A stretch of DNA of 64,000 bases from Marine Group I thaumarchaeote SCGC AAA799-D11 (GTDB lineage: Archaea; Thermoproteota; Nitrososphaeria; Nitrososphaerales; Nitrosopumilaceae), in the NCBI GenBank assembly GCA_000746765.1, contig JOSY01000033.1, forward strand, positions 1 through 64,000. The letters are read 5' to 3'. Position numbers and translations under genes: made by a program. Shown here in pieces: positions 51,050 to 59,296 of the stretch (within the stretch, counting starts at the first letter, position 1; each line of letters starts with the position of its first letter). The notes under the pieces were generated by a model. It did not search any database. It saw nothing but the letters and a program-made list of their open reading frames with translations, and had not been told where the DNA came from.

Positions 51050-51442
51050 TTAGAATGTCTTCATAGGGGCGTTTTTTAAAGGTTCAATTAGTTTGAGAAT
51101 CTTAAATGGAATTTTTCCAAAATTGATATCTTTTTCACAGGAAACCAATAATACATCATCATTTGATAATGGAAAACTCATGACAATTACTTTGTCACGA
51201 TAAGACATTGAAAAGTGAACCATGCCAAATTCTTTATCAAATTCGTGTCTCATTCGAACACGTAATGCCAATTCCATAAACATCATTTCATCTTGTTTTT
51301 GAGCCTCAAGTGAGAGTAGACCCTCCTTCATCCCACCAGCCATCAAATGACCTCTGCTGTTGATGAACCTAGCAGAACGCATCTTAGGATCCAATTTTGT
51401 TATTTTTTTACAGAGTTTTTCAAGTTCTTCGATGTTTTCCAT
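51050..51442 (-). CDS. Roadblock/LC7-like protein (paralogue of 55924-56325)
   Basis: 130 residues. ARFINSRGHLMAGGMKEGLLSLEAQKQDEMMFMELALRVRMRHEFDKEFGMVHFSMSYRDKVIVMSFPL shares its layout (K.E.G.., a helix, a strand pair ending SFP) with the protein at 55924-56325 and recalls roadblock/LC7 or the thaumarchaeal DUF6659 group (from memory). Such proteins are often regulators of small GTPases or signalling hubs. No neighbour suggests a partner. Confidence 0.6.
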   Translation of the reverse strand: MENIEELEKLCKKITKLDPKMRSARFINSRGHLMAGGMKEGLLSLEAQKQDEMMFMELALRVRMRHEFDKEFGMVHFSMSYRDKVIVMSFPLSNDDVLLVSCEKDINFGKIPFKILKLIEPLKNAPMKTF

Positions 51443-51489
51443 TTGTCTAATTATACAAGCGAACTATTTATTGCGATCTGTTTCAATAG

Positions 51490-52074
51490 ATGTCTATGCA
51501 ATCAGAATCAACTAAAGATATTACCGATTATTACAAGCATCTTTCACTATTCTGGACAGATATCATACATTTAATGTCAAGTAAACCACAAGCATTAGCA
51601 TCAATTGGCCCAATGAGAGCATTTGCCGCTAACTCTAAGAAGATATCAACTGAACTAATTGAAATTAACGAAGATTTAATGGAGTTTAACAAGCACCTAA
51701 CTGAATACTATAAACAACTCGCAGATACTTGGGCAGATGCACAAAAGAAAGTCAATCTGAAAGCACCAGAAATTCCTCAAGACGTTGAACAAATAGAAGC
51801 AGTCAAAAGAATTTGGATTGATATTTTTGATAATGACTTTACAGAACTATTTGATTCAGGGAAATTTGGAGACAATTATGGAAAACTAGTTTCAAAAGAA
51901 TTAGAATTAACAAAACATTGGAATAACATTACAAATGTAATATTACAATCAGTAAATCTTCCAAGTAAAGAAGAGATTGACGAAGTATACAAAGAGATAC
52001 ATTCATTGAAAAAAAGAGTTGCAAAACTAGAATTAGAATTAAAGAAAAAGGAGATGAAGAAAAATGCAAAGTGA
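51490..52074 (+). CDS. phaE: Polyhydroxyalkanoate synthase subunit PhaE-like
   Basis: 194 residues, helical. YYKHLSLFWTDIIHLMSSKPQALASIGPMRAFAANSKKISTELIEINEDLMEFNKHLTEYYKQLADTWADAQKKV is the PhaE helical region, and the C-terminus is a coiled coil. PhaE is the non-catalytic partner of class III synthase. It overlaps phaC by 11 bases, consistent with one operon and stoichiometric assembly. Confidence 0.83.
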   Translation: MSMQSESTKDITDYYKHLSLFWTDIIHLMSSKPQALASIGPMRAFAANSKKISTELIEINEDLMEFNKHLTEYYKQLADTWADAQKKVNLKAPEIPQDVEQIEAVKRIWIDIFDNDFTELFDSGKFGDNYGKLVSKELELTKHWNNITNVILQSVNLPSKEEIDEVYKEIHSLKKRVAKLELELKKKEMKKNAK

Positions 52075-53128
52075 ATCAAAAATAGATCCAAAAATTATTG
52101 AAGAGATTTTAAAATTCGGTAAAAATGTAATTGAAGCTCCAAAACTAGTATCTGCTCCAGATGAAATTAGTTTGGAAGTTACTCCACATGAGTTAGTACA
52201 ACAAATGGACAAAACACGTCTGTTACATTACAAACCAATTACAGAAAAACAACACAAAACACCATTACTAATTTCATATGCATTGATTAACAGATTTCAT
52301 ATTCTAGACATACAACCAGAAAAGAGTTGGGTAAGAAATCTACTCCAACAAGGATTTGACATATACATGCTTGATTGGGGAACACCAACTAGTATGGACA
52401 AGTATTTGGATTTTGATGATTATGTAAATGGATATCTAGATGCATATGTAGAATATATCAAAAATGAAACATCTACTGACAAAATTTCACTGCAAGGATA
52501 TTGTACTGGGGCAACTATTGCTACAGCATATGCATCATTGCATCCTGAAAGTGTTAAAAATTACATAGCAACCGCGCCCGTAATTGACGGCTGGAGAGAC
52601 ACCACTGTGATTAGCAATCTAGCAAAGCACATGGATGTAGATAAAATGGTGGAAATTATTGGAAATATGCCTCCAGAGTTCATGTATTATGCTTTTTCAG
52701 TTCTCAAACCATTTGAACAAGGTATTGAAAAATATGTCAATTTCTTCAAAAATATTGAAAACAAGAAATTTGTTGATAGTTTCCTTAGAGTTGAAAAATG
52801 GTTAGGAGACACACCACCAATACCTGGAGAGTTATTTAGACAATGGATCAAAGATATCTACCAAGAGAATTTGCTTATTCAAAACAAAATGCATATTGAA
52901 GGTCAACTAGTAGATTTGAAAAAAATTGACATGCCTATTTTCACACAAGTGGCAGTTGGAGATCATTTGGTTTCACCTGAATGCAGTATGCCGCTTCATT
53001 ATGCAGTAGGCAGTGAAGATAAGACATTGAGGATGTATCCTACAGGTCACGTAGGTATGATTGCAAGTTCACTATCTCAGAAGAAGGTATTACCTGAGCT
53101 GGGACAATGGTTAGCTGAAAGATCATAA
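52064..53128 (+). CDS. phaC: Class III polyhydroxyalkanoate synthase, PhaC
   Basis: 354 residues. The lipase-like box GYCTG holds the nucleophile Cys147 (GxCxG in place of GxSxG); the Asp of the triad is in GDHLVSPE near 298 and His329 in GHVGMI. TPHELVQQMDKTRLLHYKPITEKQHKTPLLISYALINRFHILDIQPEKSWVRNLLQQGFDIYMLDWGTP is the fold core. With PhaE it polymerises 3-hydroxyacyl-CoA, storing carbon and reducing equivalents. Class III length (~355 aa) fits. Confidence 0.92.
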   Translation: MQSESKIDPKIIEEILKFGKNVIEAPKLVSAPDEISLEVTPHELVQQMDKTRLLHYKPITEKQHKTPLLISYALINRFHILDIQPEKSWVRNLLQQGFDIYMLDWGTPTSMDKYLDFDDYVNGYLDAYVEYIKNETSTDKISLQGYCTGATIATAYASLHPESVKNYIATAPVIDGWRDTTVISNLAKHMDVDKMVEIIGNMPPEFMYYAFSVLKPFEQGIEKYVNFFKNIENKKFVDSFLRVEKWLGDTPPIPGELFRQWIKDIYQENLLIQNKMHIEGQLVDLKKIDMPIFTQVAVGDHLVSPECSMPLHYAVGSEDKTLRMYPTGHVGMIASSLSQKKVLPELGQWLAERS

Positions 53129-53165
53129 AATAAAAGAAGAAAAAATTAAAAAAATTGATTCGCCA

Positions 53166-53594
53166 CTAGTTGTTCTTTGTGGTGAATGCAGAAATCCAAG
53201 ATTGAAGAATGTTTCTGTTTAACTCAGCAAATGATTTTGCGTTGTCGTTAAAGGTTTTGATGTTTTGTTGTGTTGCATCAATTGTTGCAAGTGTTACTTG
53301 GTTTTGAATTGATGTGGCCTTTACGACTTCTTCTGTTGTATCTTGCATTACTTTGATTGTAGCTTCAGGAATGTTTGCTGCAATACCTGCTTTCTTTGCA
53401 AATTCTTTTTGTAATGTTAAGGTTGAATCTGCAATGTTTTCATAAGCTTGTATGAATTCCTGTTGTACGTTTGTAATTGCTTGATGATACTGTGGTACTG
53501 ATGTTCTAATACCATTGAAGAATTTATCTACGTTTTGTTGATATACAGAAAATAGATCTTTTGGATTTGATTGTGTCTGTTCGTTCTTACTCAA
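53166..53594 (-). CDS. Phasin-like granule-associated protein
   Basis: 142 residues, all helical, no Cys: KDLFSVYQQNVDKFFNGIRTSVPQYHQAITNVQQEFIQAYENIADSTLTLQKEFAKKAGI and Gln/Asn-rich repeats. The pattern of amphipathic helices with QQ and NA matches phasins that coat PHA granules. It is convergent with phaC. It overlaps the AbrB-tailed gene by 4 bases. Confidence 0.7.
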   Translation of the reverse strand: MSKNEQTQSNPKDLFSVYQQNVDKFFNGIRTSVPQYHQAITNVQQEFIQAYENIADSTLTLQKEFAKKAGIAANIPEATIKVMQDTTEEVVKATSIQNQVTLATIDATQQNIKTFNDNAKSFAELNRNILQSWISAFTTKNN

Positions 53595-54016
53595 TTTTTC
53601 ACCTCCCTAGCTTTTGATTTTTTTGCTATTGGAAGAACAATGACTTGAACCAAGTCACCTTCACCTAATCCAAGGGCGTTACGTTCTGCCTCTGGAATTG
53701 AAATTCTACCATTACTACTGATGGTAGTTTTGTATGCACCCCAATTCATAAAAGATGGAAGCATTTGTCCAATGCTAAACATAGTATCCATGCTTTTATT
53801 TTGCATAGAAGACATGTTCTCCATCATACTTGATTGAGCTTGTCTAGTGTTATCTGAAACTTCTTTGAGTGTGTCTAGTGGATTGAATGTTTTGCTGGTT
53901 TGATTAGTCATCAATGCGCCAAAATTTTTCATAAACTCTGCTTGAGCACGCCCACTTTTTTGGATCCAATCTTTGAACATAGTTGTTGGATCATATTGGT
54001 TTTCGTTACCAGTCAT
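53591..54016 (-). CDS. Phasin-like helix protein with C-terminal AbrB/SpoVT domain
   Basis: 141 residues. The first ~90 are phasin-like amphipathic helices (TMFKDWIQKSGRAQAEFMKNFGALMTNQTSK, Met- and Gln-rich). Residues about 95-135 (KTTISSNGRISIPEAERNALGLGEGDLVQVIVLP) are a swapped-hairpin AbrB/SpoVT-type DNA-binding domain. The fusion suggests a protein that binds granules or DNA, in the style of the autoregulators PhaR/PhaF. Its gene overlaps the phasin gene. Confidence 0.72.
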   Translation of the reverse strand: MTGNENQYDPTTMFKDWIQKSGRAQAEFMKNFGALMTNQTSKTFNPLDTLKEVSDNTRQAQSSMMENMSSMQNKSMDTMFSIGQMLPSFMNWGAYKTTISSNGRISIPEAERNALGLGEGDLVQVIVLPIAKKSKAREVKN

Positions 54017-54052
54017 CGGTAACTGTTGGAGTTAACAGGTATTTAAGTGCAC

Positions 54053-54865
54053 CTAATAGACACCAAGAAAGTCCAATACTTTTTCAGAGAATTCCCGAGG
54101 AGCTTGAACATAAGGAGTGTGACCGCAGCCATCCATACGAACGAAACGACAGTCCTTGATAGATGAGACAAAATCATCAGCATGATGAATCGGAATTACA
54201 GGATCATCACTACCCCAAATTAACATAGTTTGTGTTAGGATCGATGGTAATTTTTTTGTGATAATTTCAGCATTTTTCAAACCAAGGATAGTAGACATAA
54301 AGGCAAGTTTTGCATTAGGTAATTGCATTCTTTTAATAAAACTAGAAACAATCCTGTGATCAACACTCTCACCAGAACCTTCCATCAATTCAAATGCATT
54401 TTTTGCGTTTTGCTCATTAGGATATAATGCAGCCATGATGTATGCATCAAGTGCAGGAGTAGATTGTTTCATCACTCCAGAGGGAGAGACTAAAATGAGT
54501 TTATCAACATCATTTTGATGTGTTGCAGTGTATTCAGCAGATATTTGACCGCCTAAAGAAGAACCAATAAGATATGGGGATCTGATATTTGCAGTTTGAA
54601 GGAACTTTTCAAGAAAGTCTGAAAAAAAGTCTATAGTGTAATCGGCAAGAGGTTTATCACTATATCCAAATCCAATTAGATCAGGAATCACAACACGGAA
54701 TTTTTCTGCAAAAATAGGCATTACTTGTTCCCATCTTTCAGCAGAAGCTCCAAGTCCATGAACCAATACTAGTGTCTTTTCAAAATTCCCAGATTCCAAA
54801 TAACGAATCTTGTGACCGTCAACTTGGAGAAATTTTTCATTCACTGTTTTAGCTTGAATTGTCAT
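54053..54865 (-). CDS. Alpha/beta hydrolase, possible PHA depolymerase or thioesterase
   Basis: About 270 residues from the ATG at 54865 (MTIQAKTVNEKF); an upstream ATG at 54898 adds 11. LVLVHGLGASAERWEQV is the oxyanion loop; LIGSSLGGQISAEYTATH holds the GxSxG nucleophile; SDDPVIPIHHADD and GCGHTPYVQ carry the Asp and His of the triad. Adjacent to the PHA genes, so it may release hydroxyacids or acyl groups; the family also includes many unrelated esterases. Confidence 0.78.
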   Translation of the reverse strand: MTIQAKTVNEKFLQVDGHKIRYLESGNFEKTLVLVHGLGASAERWEQVMPIFAEKFRVVIPDLIGFGYSDKPLADYTIDFFSDFLEKFLQTANIRSPYLIGSSLGGQISAEYTATHQNDVDKLILVSPSGVMKQSTPALDAYIMAALYPNEQNAKNAFELMEGSGESVDHRIVSSFIKRMQLPNAKLAFMSTILGLKNAEIITKKLPSILTQTMLIWGSDDPVIPIHHADDFVSSIKDCRFVRMDGCGHTPYVQAPREFSEKVLDFLGVY

Positions 54866-54977
54866 CAGTAGATAAGTTTTAGTTAATTTTGCGATCATTG
54901 AAATTTATGATTTTTTAGAAATAGTGGTAATGAATTTCAGCAAGTATGTTTTTTAGGATCATAATTATCGTAAATGT

Positions 54978-55409
54978 GTGATAAAGAAAAAAATCTTAAA
55001 AATATTGGTCCCGCTAGACGGTTCTAAAAACTCCCAAAGAGGTTTAGAGACGGCCATAACACTAGCCAGGCAATGTGGGGCAATTATTACAGGCGTATTC
55101 TCAATTCATGCACCCCCACACTCAGAATTCAGAGGTGTCGGATCTGTTGAAAAATCCCTTAACAGAGAAGTGAAAAAAATTATGGAAGAGTCCAAGGTTT
55201 TAGCTGCAAAAAACGGCATAGTGTTCAAAGAGAAAATAATGCGAGGAGATATTGGATATAACATAGTCAAGCTTGCACAAGGTAAAGAAAAATTCGATAT
55301 GATAGTTATTGGTTCACGTGGAAGAAGTTCTACCAAGGAGTTATTCTTTGGAAGTGTATCAAATTATGTCATACACACAGCAAAGATTCCAGTTCTTGTT
55401 GTAAAATAA
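54978..55409 (+). CDS. Universal stress protein (UspA family)
   Basis: 143 residues. ILVPLDGSKNSQRGLETAITLARQCGAIITGVFSIHAP at the start and IVIGSRGRSSTKELFFGSVSNYVIHTAKIPVLVVK at the end include the ATP-binding G-x2-G-x9-G(S/T) motif. Probably ATP-binding stress regulator. The start is GTG. Divergent from the hydrolase gene. Confidence 0.9.
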   Translation: MIKKKILKILVPLDGSKNSQRGLETAITLARQCGAIITGVFSIHAPPHSEFRGVGSVEKSLNREVKKIMEESKVLAAKNGIVFKEKIMRGDIGYNIVKLAQGKEKFDMIVIGSRGRSSTKELFFGSVSNYVIHTAKIPVLVVK

Positions 55410-55410
55410 G

Positions 55411-55863
55411 TCAAAACCCATTCTTTTTGAAATATTTTTGATGATATTCTTCTGCTTTGTAAAATTTAGGGGCAGGGGTAATTTCAGTAACAATCGGATC
55501 ATCATATTTTCCAGAAGCAGCAAGTTGGGATTTTGATTTTTCTGCAATCTCTTTTTGTTTTTCATCATGATAAAAAATTGCAGAACGGTATTGGATACCA
55601 ATATCAGGGCCTTGACGATTTAATGTTGTGGGGTTATGATTATTCCAAAAAACATCTAAAAGTTCTTCATATGAAATTTCATCAGGATCATATTCCACTT
55701 CGACTGCTTCAGCATGTCCAGTTCTATCAGTACAAACTTCTTCATAAGTAGGATCAGGAAGGTTGCCTCCAATGTAACCTACTTGAGTGGATTTCACCCC
55801 CTTTGTTTTACTAAGTAAATCTTCAACATGCCAAAAACATCCTGCACCAAATGTTGCTTTCAA
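55411..55863 (-). CDS. msrA: Peptide methionine-(S)-S-oxide reductase
   Basis: 150 residues. The catalytic motif GCFW is at 8-11 with Cys9, and [72 protein letters not shown] match MsrA. It repairs oxidised methionine residues. Only one Cys is obvious for resolution, which may come from thioredoxin directly. Confidence 0.95.
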   Translation of the reverse strand: MKATFGAGCFWHVEDLLSKTKGVKSTQVGYIGGNLPDPTYEEVCTDRTGHAEAVEVEYDPDEISYEELLDVFWNNHNPTTLNRQGPDIGIQYRSAIFYHDEKQKEIAEKSKSQLAASGKYDDPIVTEITPAPKFYKAEEYHQKYFKKNGF

Positions 55864-55923
55864 TTCTAAAATTCTAAAACATAAACAGAATTAAAACTAT
55901 TTGCCAGAAAATCCTATCAGGAC

Positions 55924-56325
55924 TTAAGGTTTTGATAGTCTTTTAGTAACATCAGTAAAAATTTCAACCACTTTTTTAGCTAAATTTTCAATGTTAGCAG
56001 TAGGTTCTGCAGAAATCAACAAGAGAATTTGAGTTATAGGAAATGGGAAACTAACAAGAACTGCCTTGTCTCTTCTAGCAGCCAAATAGTTGATAGGGCC
56101 TAAACTTTCATCATATTCTTTTCTTATAGATGCCTTTGAGACAAATTCTAAGAATGATTGTAATCGGGTTTCATCGCCTTCATAAGGAGTGAGTCCTTCT
56201 TTGAAGCCACCTGAAATCAATTGACCATCTTTATCAACAATTCCAGCAAATCTAATCTCTGATTCTTCTAGCAATTTTTTGCATTTTTCAGCATATAGAT
56301 TCAATGCACCTTCAGAATTAGCCAT
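55924..56325 (-). CDS. Roadblock/LC7-like protein (paralogue of 51050-51442)
   Basis: 133 residues. FAGIVDKDGQLISGGFKEGLTPYEGDETRLQSFLEFVSKASIRKEYDESLGPINYLAARRDKAVLVSFPF has the same order of elements as the 51050 protein. No domain was confirmed. The family is typical of Thaumarchaeota and may act in signalling. Separated from msrA by 60 bp. Confidence 0.6.
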   Translation of the reverse strand: MANSEGALNLYAEKCKKLLEESEIRFAGIVDKDGQLISGGFKEGLTPYEGDETRLQSFLEFVSKASIRKEYDESLGPINYLAARRDKAVLVSFPFPITQILLLISAEPTANIENLAKKVVEIFTDVTKRLSKP

Positions 56326-56451
56326 GATAAAGTAATTCAGAATATCAAAAATAAAAACCTAGTCAATGTTATCAATGAAAAAATTCCAAATTGGTCACAA
56401 AGTTGAACAAGTTTTTACATGAAATTAATAAGTAAAAACTGAAAACTATCT

Positions 56452-57549
56452 GTGTTGAGAATTGCAGTAATTCTAATTATTTCAGTTATAGCATTAGGAA
56501 GTTTTAGTACTCAGAGCATATTTGCACACCAGCCTGATTTTCCAGTACAGACCCCTGAAGATATCTTAAAGTTCTGTGAATTTTTCTATGAAGAATACGA
56601 ATTATTTGGTCTAGACGGATTAGTTGATCTTCATCCTCAATATCCAAATCTAAGAGCATGTGCTATTTTGTATAATCACATTGCATGGAGCAGTACACAT
56701 CAAGCAAGAGACATTGTATTGATTGCAGAAATTGAAAAGTATCTAGGAGATTCTAGTTTCCTCAAAGAAAGACACATCAAGAAATTCACTACAATGCCAG
56801 CATGGGTAATTCAAGATACAGAAAGATGGACAGATGGACAATACAAAGATAGTCTATATGCATACGGAATAAGAGCACTAATAGAAAACAACATAATTTC
56901 TCCAAAGATAGTGGACAATGTTAGTCAGAGGTTATGCATTGATGGATTGTGTGCCAAAGAGACAGACTATGTAACTTATTCTCACACTAGTAAATATGGA
57001 AATACGATTACAGAAAAATTCGAAGTAGAAAAAATTGATGATGACGGAATTATGATTAATTCAAAAATTGTTTCAGAAGAAGGAATAAAAAATCATCGGT
57101 TTTTGCTTGATGAGGATTCACGTATCCCAGTAGATGACAAATGTTGCAAGACAGAAAAATTTCTCTACAAAACCCCCATCAAAATAGGAGATGTGATTGA
57201 TGAAAAATATCAAGTGTATGGAACTGTAACATATCCCATAGGCAATCTATTGAGAGAAGGAATGGTTGCAGAAAATCAAGACAAAACCAAGGTGATAGTA
57301 ATTGATAAGCAGACAGGACTGTTACTAAATGAGAAATTTGAGAAAACTGAAATCACAACAAATTGGGAAAAGACATCAGTGCTTCAAACCAATGTGTTTG
57401 AAGAATCAGAAGGAATACAATATCATGATTTGAAGATTCCTGCATGGTGGAAGACAAGTGCCATGTGGTTTACAGAAGGATTAACATCAGAAGATGAATA
57501 CGTTCAAGCCCTAGAGTACATGATTGAGAAAAGAATTCTCATCGTCTAG
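56452..57549 (+). CDS. Secreted protein with diverged WVK/WWK surface repeats
   Basis: 365 residues. A signal peptide (about 1-26, ending SIFAH) is followed by a helical region, then MPAWVIQDTERWTDGQYKDSLYAYGIRALIENNII (first repeat, near residues 118-152), a central beta domain of about 150 residues, and IPAWWKTSAMWFTEGLTSEDEYVQALEYMIEKRIL as a terminal repeat. The two repeats frame the protein and probably attach it at the cell surface. The start is TTG. Confidence 0.68.
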   Translation: MLRIAVILIISVIALGSFSTQSIFAHQPDFPVQTPEDILKFCEFFYEEYELFGLDGLVDLHPQYPNLRACAILYNHIAWSSTHQARDIVLIAEIEKYLGDSSFLKERHIKKFTTMPAWVIQDTERWTDGQYKDSLYAYGIRALIENNIISPKIVDNVSQRLCIDGLCAKETDYVTYSHTSKYGNTITEKFEVEKIDDDGIMINSKIVSEEGIKNHRFLLDEDSRIPVDDKCCKTEKFLYKTPIKIGDVIDEKYQVYGTVTYPIGNLLREGMVAENQDKTKVIVIDKQTGLLLNEKFEKTEITTNWEKTSVLQTNVFEESEGIQYHDLKIPAWWKTSAMWFTEGLTSEDEYVQALEYMIEKRILIV

Positions 57550-58393
57550 TTTCTGGAATGCATTTTAGAAGGACATAATCAATAATTCCATTTTGAGAGG
57601 CAGTTTTCATTTTAATGATTGATTTGTACAATATGTTTTCAACATAGTTTGGGTATTTTTCTAAAATAGATTTTTTTAGATGTTCTCTATTCTCCACATA
57701 ATAATCTGCAAGAGGATCATATACAAAATTTCCAATTAGTTGTTCATGTTTAATTTCAAAACCATGGGACTGAACAGTATTTTTTACATCATCCAAAGAA
57801 TAGTGTTCAGAAGACCAAGTAAATTTTAACATGCCTAAATCTTTGAGTGAAGAATTTCCCAGAGTTACAGGGATGGCCATTACAAGTAATCCAGAATTTG
57901 TCAACACTCTTTTAGATTCAGAGATGAAATCTGAAAGAGGTTTGAAATGTTGTGCAGATTCTAATGCCAAAACACGATCTACAGAATTATTTGTAAAAGG
58001 TAATTTTGTAGAAGATGAATTTAGAAATTCAATTTTCTGTTTTTTTCCAAAAGACAGTTGAGAGTAATTGATGTTTACATCATACAAAGAAATGTCAGGA
58101 AATTTTTGTTGCCAAAGATGTGAAGGGGCAGATAATCCACTACCCACATCAACTACATGTTTTGCAGAAGATAGTTCAGCAAGATTTGCAAAAACCACAC
58201 ATAGATTTTCCTGAGCAGGTATTGGTTCAGAGTGGTCTGATGACCAATATCCAAAATTTAGCATGGACCCGCCAGTTGCAAGTTGCATCACAGGAGACAA
58301 AGTATTGTAAAGATTTACAGTGTCTTTCTCGTTTCTTCTAAAAGTCCACAAGAATACATCAAGAGGGTTAATCGATATCAAAAATAAATTCAA
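57539..58393 (-). CDS. Class I SAM-dependent methyltransferase
   Basis: 284 residues. HVVDVGSGLSAPSHLWQQKF is motif I of the SAM-binding fold; LYDVNINYSQLSFGK, SSTKLPFTNNSVDRVLALESAQHFKPLSDFISESKRVLTNSGLLVMA are motifs II-III. NLYNTLSPVMQLATGGSMLNFGYW before it recalls UbiE/tocopherol-type methyltransferases. Target not identified. The 3' ends overlap the secreted protein gene by 11 bases (convergent). Confidence 0.83.
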   Translation of the reverse strand: MNLFLISINPLDVFLWTFRRNEKDTVNLYNTLSPVMQLATGGSMLNFGYWSSDHSEPIPAQENLCVVFANLAELSSAKHVVDVGSGLSAPSHLWQQKFPDISLYDVNINYSQLSFGKKQKIEFLNSSSTKLPFTNNSVDRVLALESAQHFKPLSDFISESKRVLTNSGLLVMAIPVTLGNSSLKDLGMLKFTWSSEHYSLDDVKNTVQSHGFEIKHEQLIGNFVYDPLADYYVENREHLKKSILEKYPNYVENILYKSIIKMKTASQNGIIDYVLLKCIPETRR

Positions 58394-58421
58394 AATTAAT
58401 TGAACAGAGTCATATTAATTT

Positions 58422-58553
58422 CTAGGGTAGTCCTTCAGAGTCCTCAGCACAATGTTTATGAACCCATTTTTCATCTTTGTTTTTGGATATCTCTTTTCCA
58501 GGTTGAATTTTATCACCACAAGAGACGCAAGATGTTGCAAATTTTGCTTTCAT
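58422..58553 (-). CDS. Zinc-finger microprotein (43 aa)
   Basis: 43 codons. CVSC (C9-x2-C12) and HKHC near the end (His and Cys, H32/H34 and C35) give a possible C2HC zinc site; DKIQPGKEISKNKDEKWVH lies between. It fills the gap upstream of the methyltransferase on the same strand. Function unknown. Confidence 0.6.
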   Translation of the reverse strand: MKAKFATSCVSCGDKIQPGKEISKNKDEKWVHKHCAEDSEGLP

Positions 58554-58650
58554 AGAATTTGATGGATTTAGAGTGATAAATCAAATGTGTTGTAACTGGT
58601 GTTAGCTAATGATTAACATGTTTTATAAATTTGAATTAATTAATTAGTTC

Positions 58651-59127
58651 GTGAGTGATTCAAACACACCAAAAATTCTTCTTGCAAAATGGTCTGACAG
58701 ATTTATTGCTTGGTTAATTGATTTTATTATAATTTCATCAATTTCAACTGCAATAATTTTTGTTTCATTTGGCAGCATAGATTATGAATTTAAGGAAAAT
58801 ATGTTTTGGGCAGAGAACAGTCAGTATATTCCAACTAGTGTAATATTTTTTGTTTATTGGACTGTTCTAGAATACAAAACAGGTCAAACAATTGGGAAGA
58901 AAATTCTTAATTTGAAAAGTACAAACATGCATGGTAAAGCCCCAAGCTTGAAAGGAATTTTGATTAGCAGTTTTGGAAAATCCTTTTTATTACCATTTGA
59001 TGTGGTATTGGGATGGATTTTAACAAATCAAAACAGACAAAGAATCTTCAACAAGTTAGGAGGCACCATTGTTGTTAAAATCAAAGATGTTCAAGACGTA
59101 TCAGATGTCACATATTTGAAGGACTGA
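58651..59127 (+). CDS. RDD family membrane protein
   Basis: 158 residues, start GTG. LAKWSDRFIAWLIDFIIISSISTAIIFVSFG is the RDD signature (Arg, Asp, Asp positions R, D and D in the first helix) and KTGQTIGKKILNLK follows in the typical cytosolic loop. Three predicted helices (about 15-33, 54-72, and 110-126). The family is of unknown transport or assembly function. The only nearby partner is the histidine kinase. Confidence 0.8.
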   Translation: MSDSNTPKILLAKWSDRFIAWLIDFIIISSISTAIIFVSFGSIDYEFKENMFWAENSQYIPTSVIFFVYWTVLEYKTGQTIGKKILNLKSTNMHGKAPSLKGILISSFGKSFLLPFDVVLGWILTNQNRQRIFNKLGGTIVVKIKDVQDVSDVTYLKD

Positions 59128-59205
59128 TATTGTCAGATTTTCTTTAACCATTACTCTGAAGATTTTACCAACAGATCTATTAGCAACCTTCGATCTGTTC
59201 TCTTG

Positions 59206-59280
59206 ATGTCAGAAAACCAAAAGGAATGGTGGATTGGATTACCAAAAGAACTTCAAAATGACATTGAATTAGAAGAGTAA
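59206..59280 (+). CDS. Possible 24-codon microprotein
   Basis: An ATG-to-TAA frame, MSENQKEWWIGLPKELQND and five more residues, lies in the gap after the RDD gene. The WWxxLPKE pattern is like short thaumarchaeal proteins I recall, but such a short frame is weak evidence. The same frame reads through the RDD stop region in another sense without a start. Confidence 0.25.
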   Translation: MSENQKEWWIGLPKELQNDIELEE

Positions 59281-59296
59281 ATTACCAAACCACAGT

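Noticed and set aside
54900-54950. TAGTGGTAA...GAATTTCAG shared by 35927 and 54924
   Set aside because: The string is similar to part of the P4/ybgA intergenic region, but no TATA element stands at the required distance, so I did not add it to the regulon.
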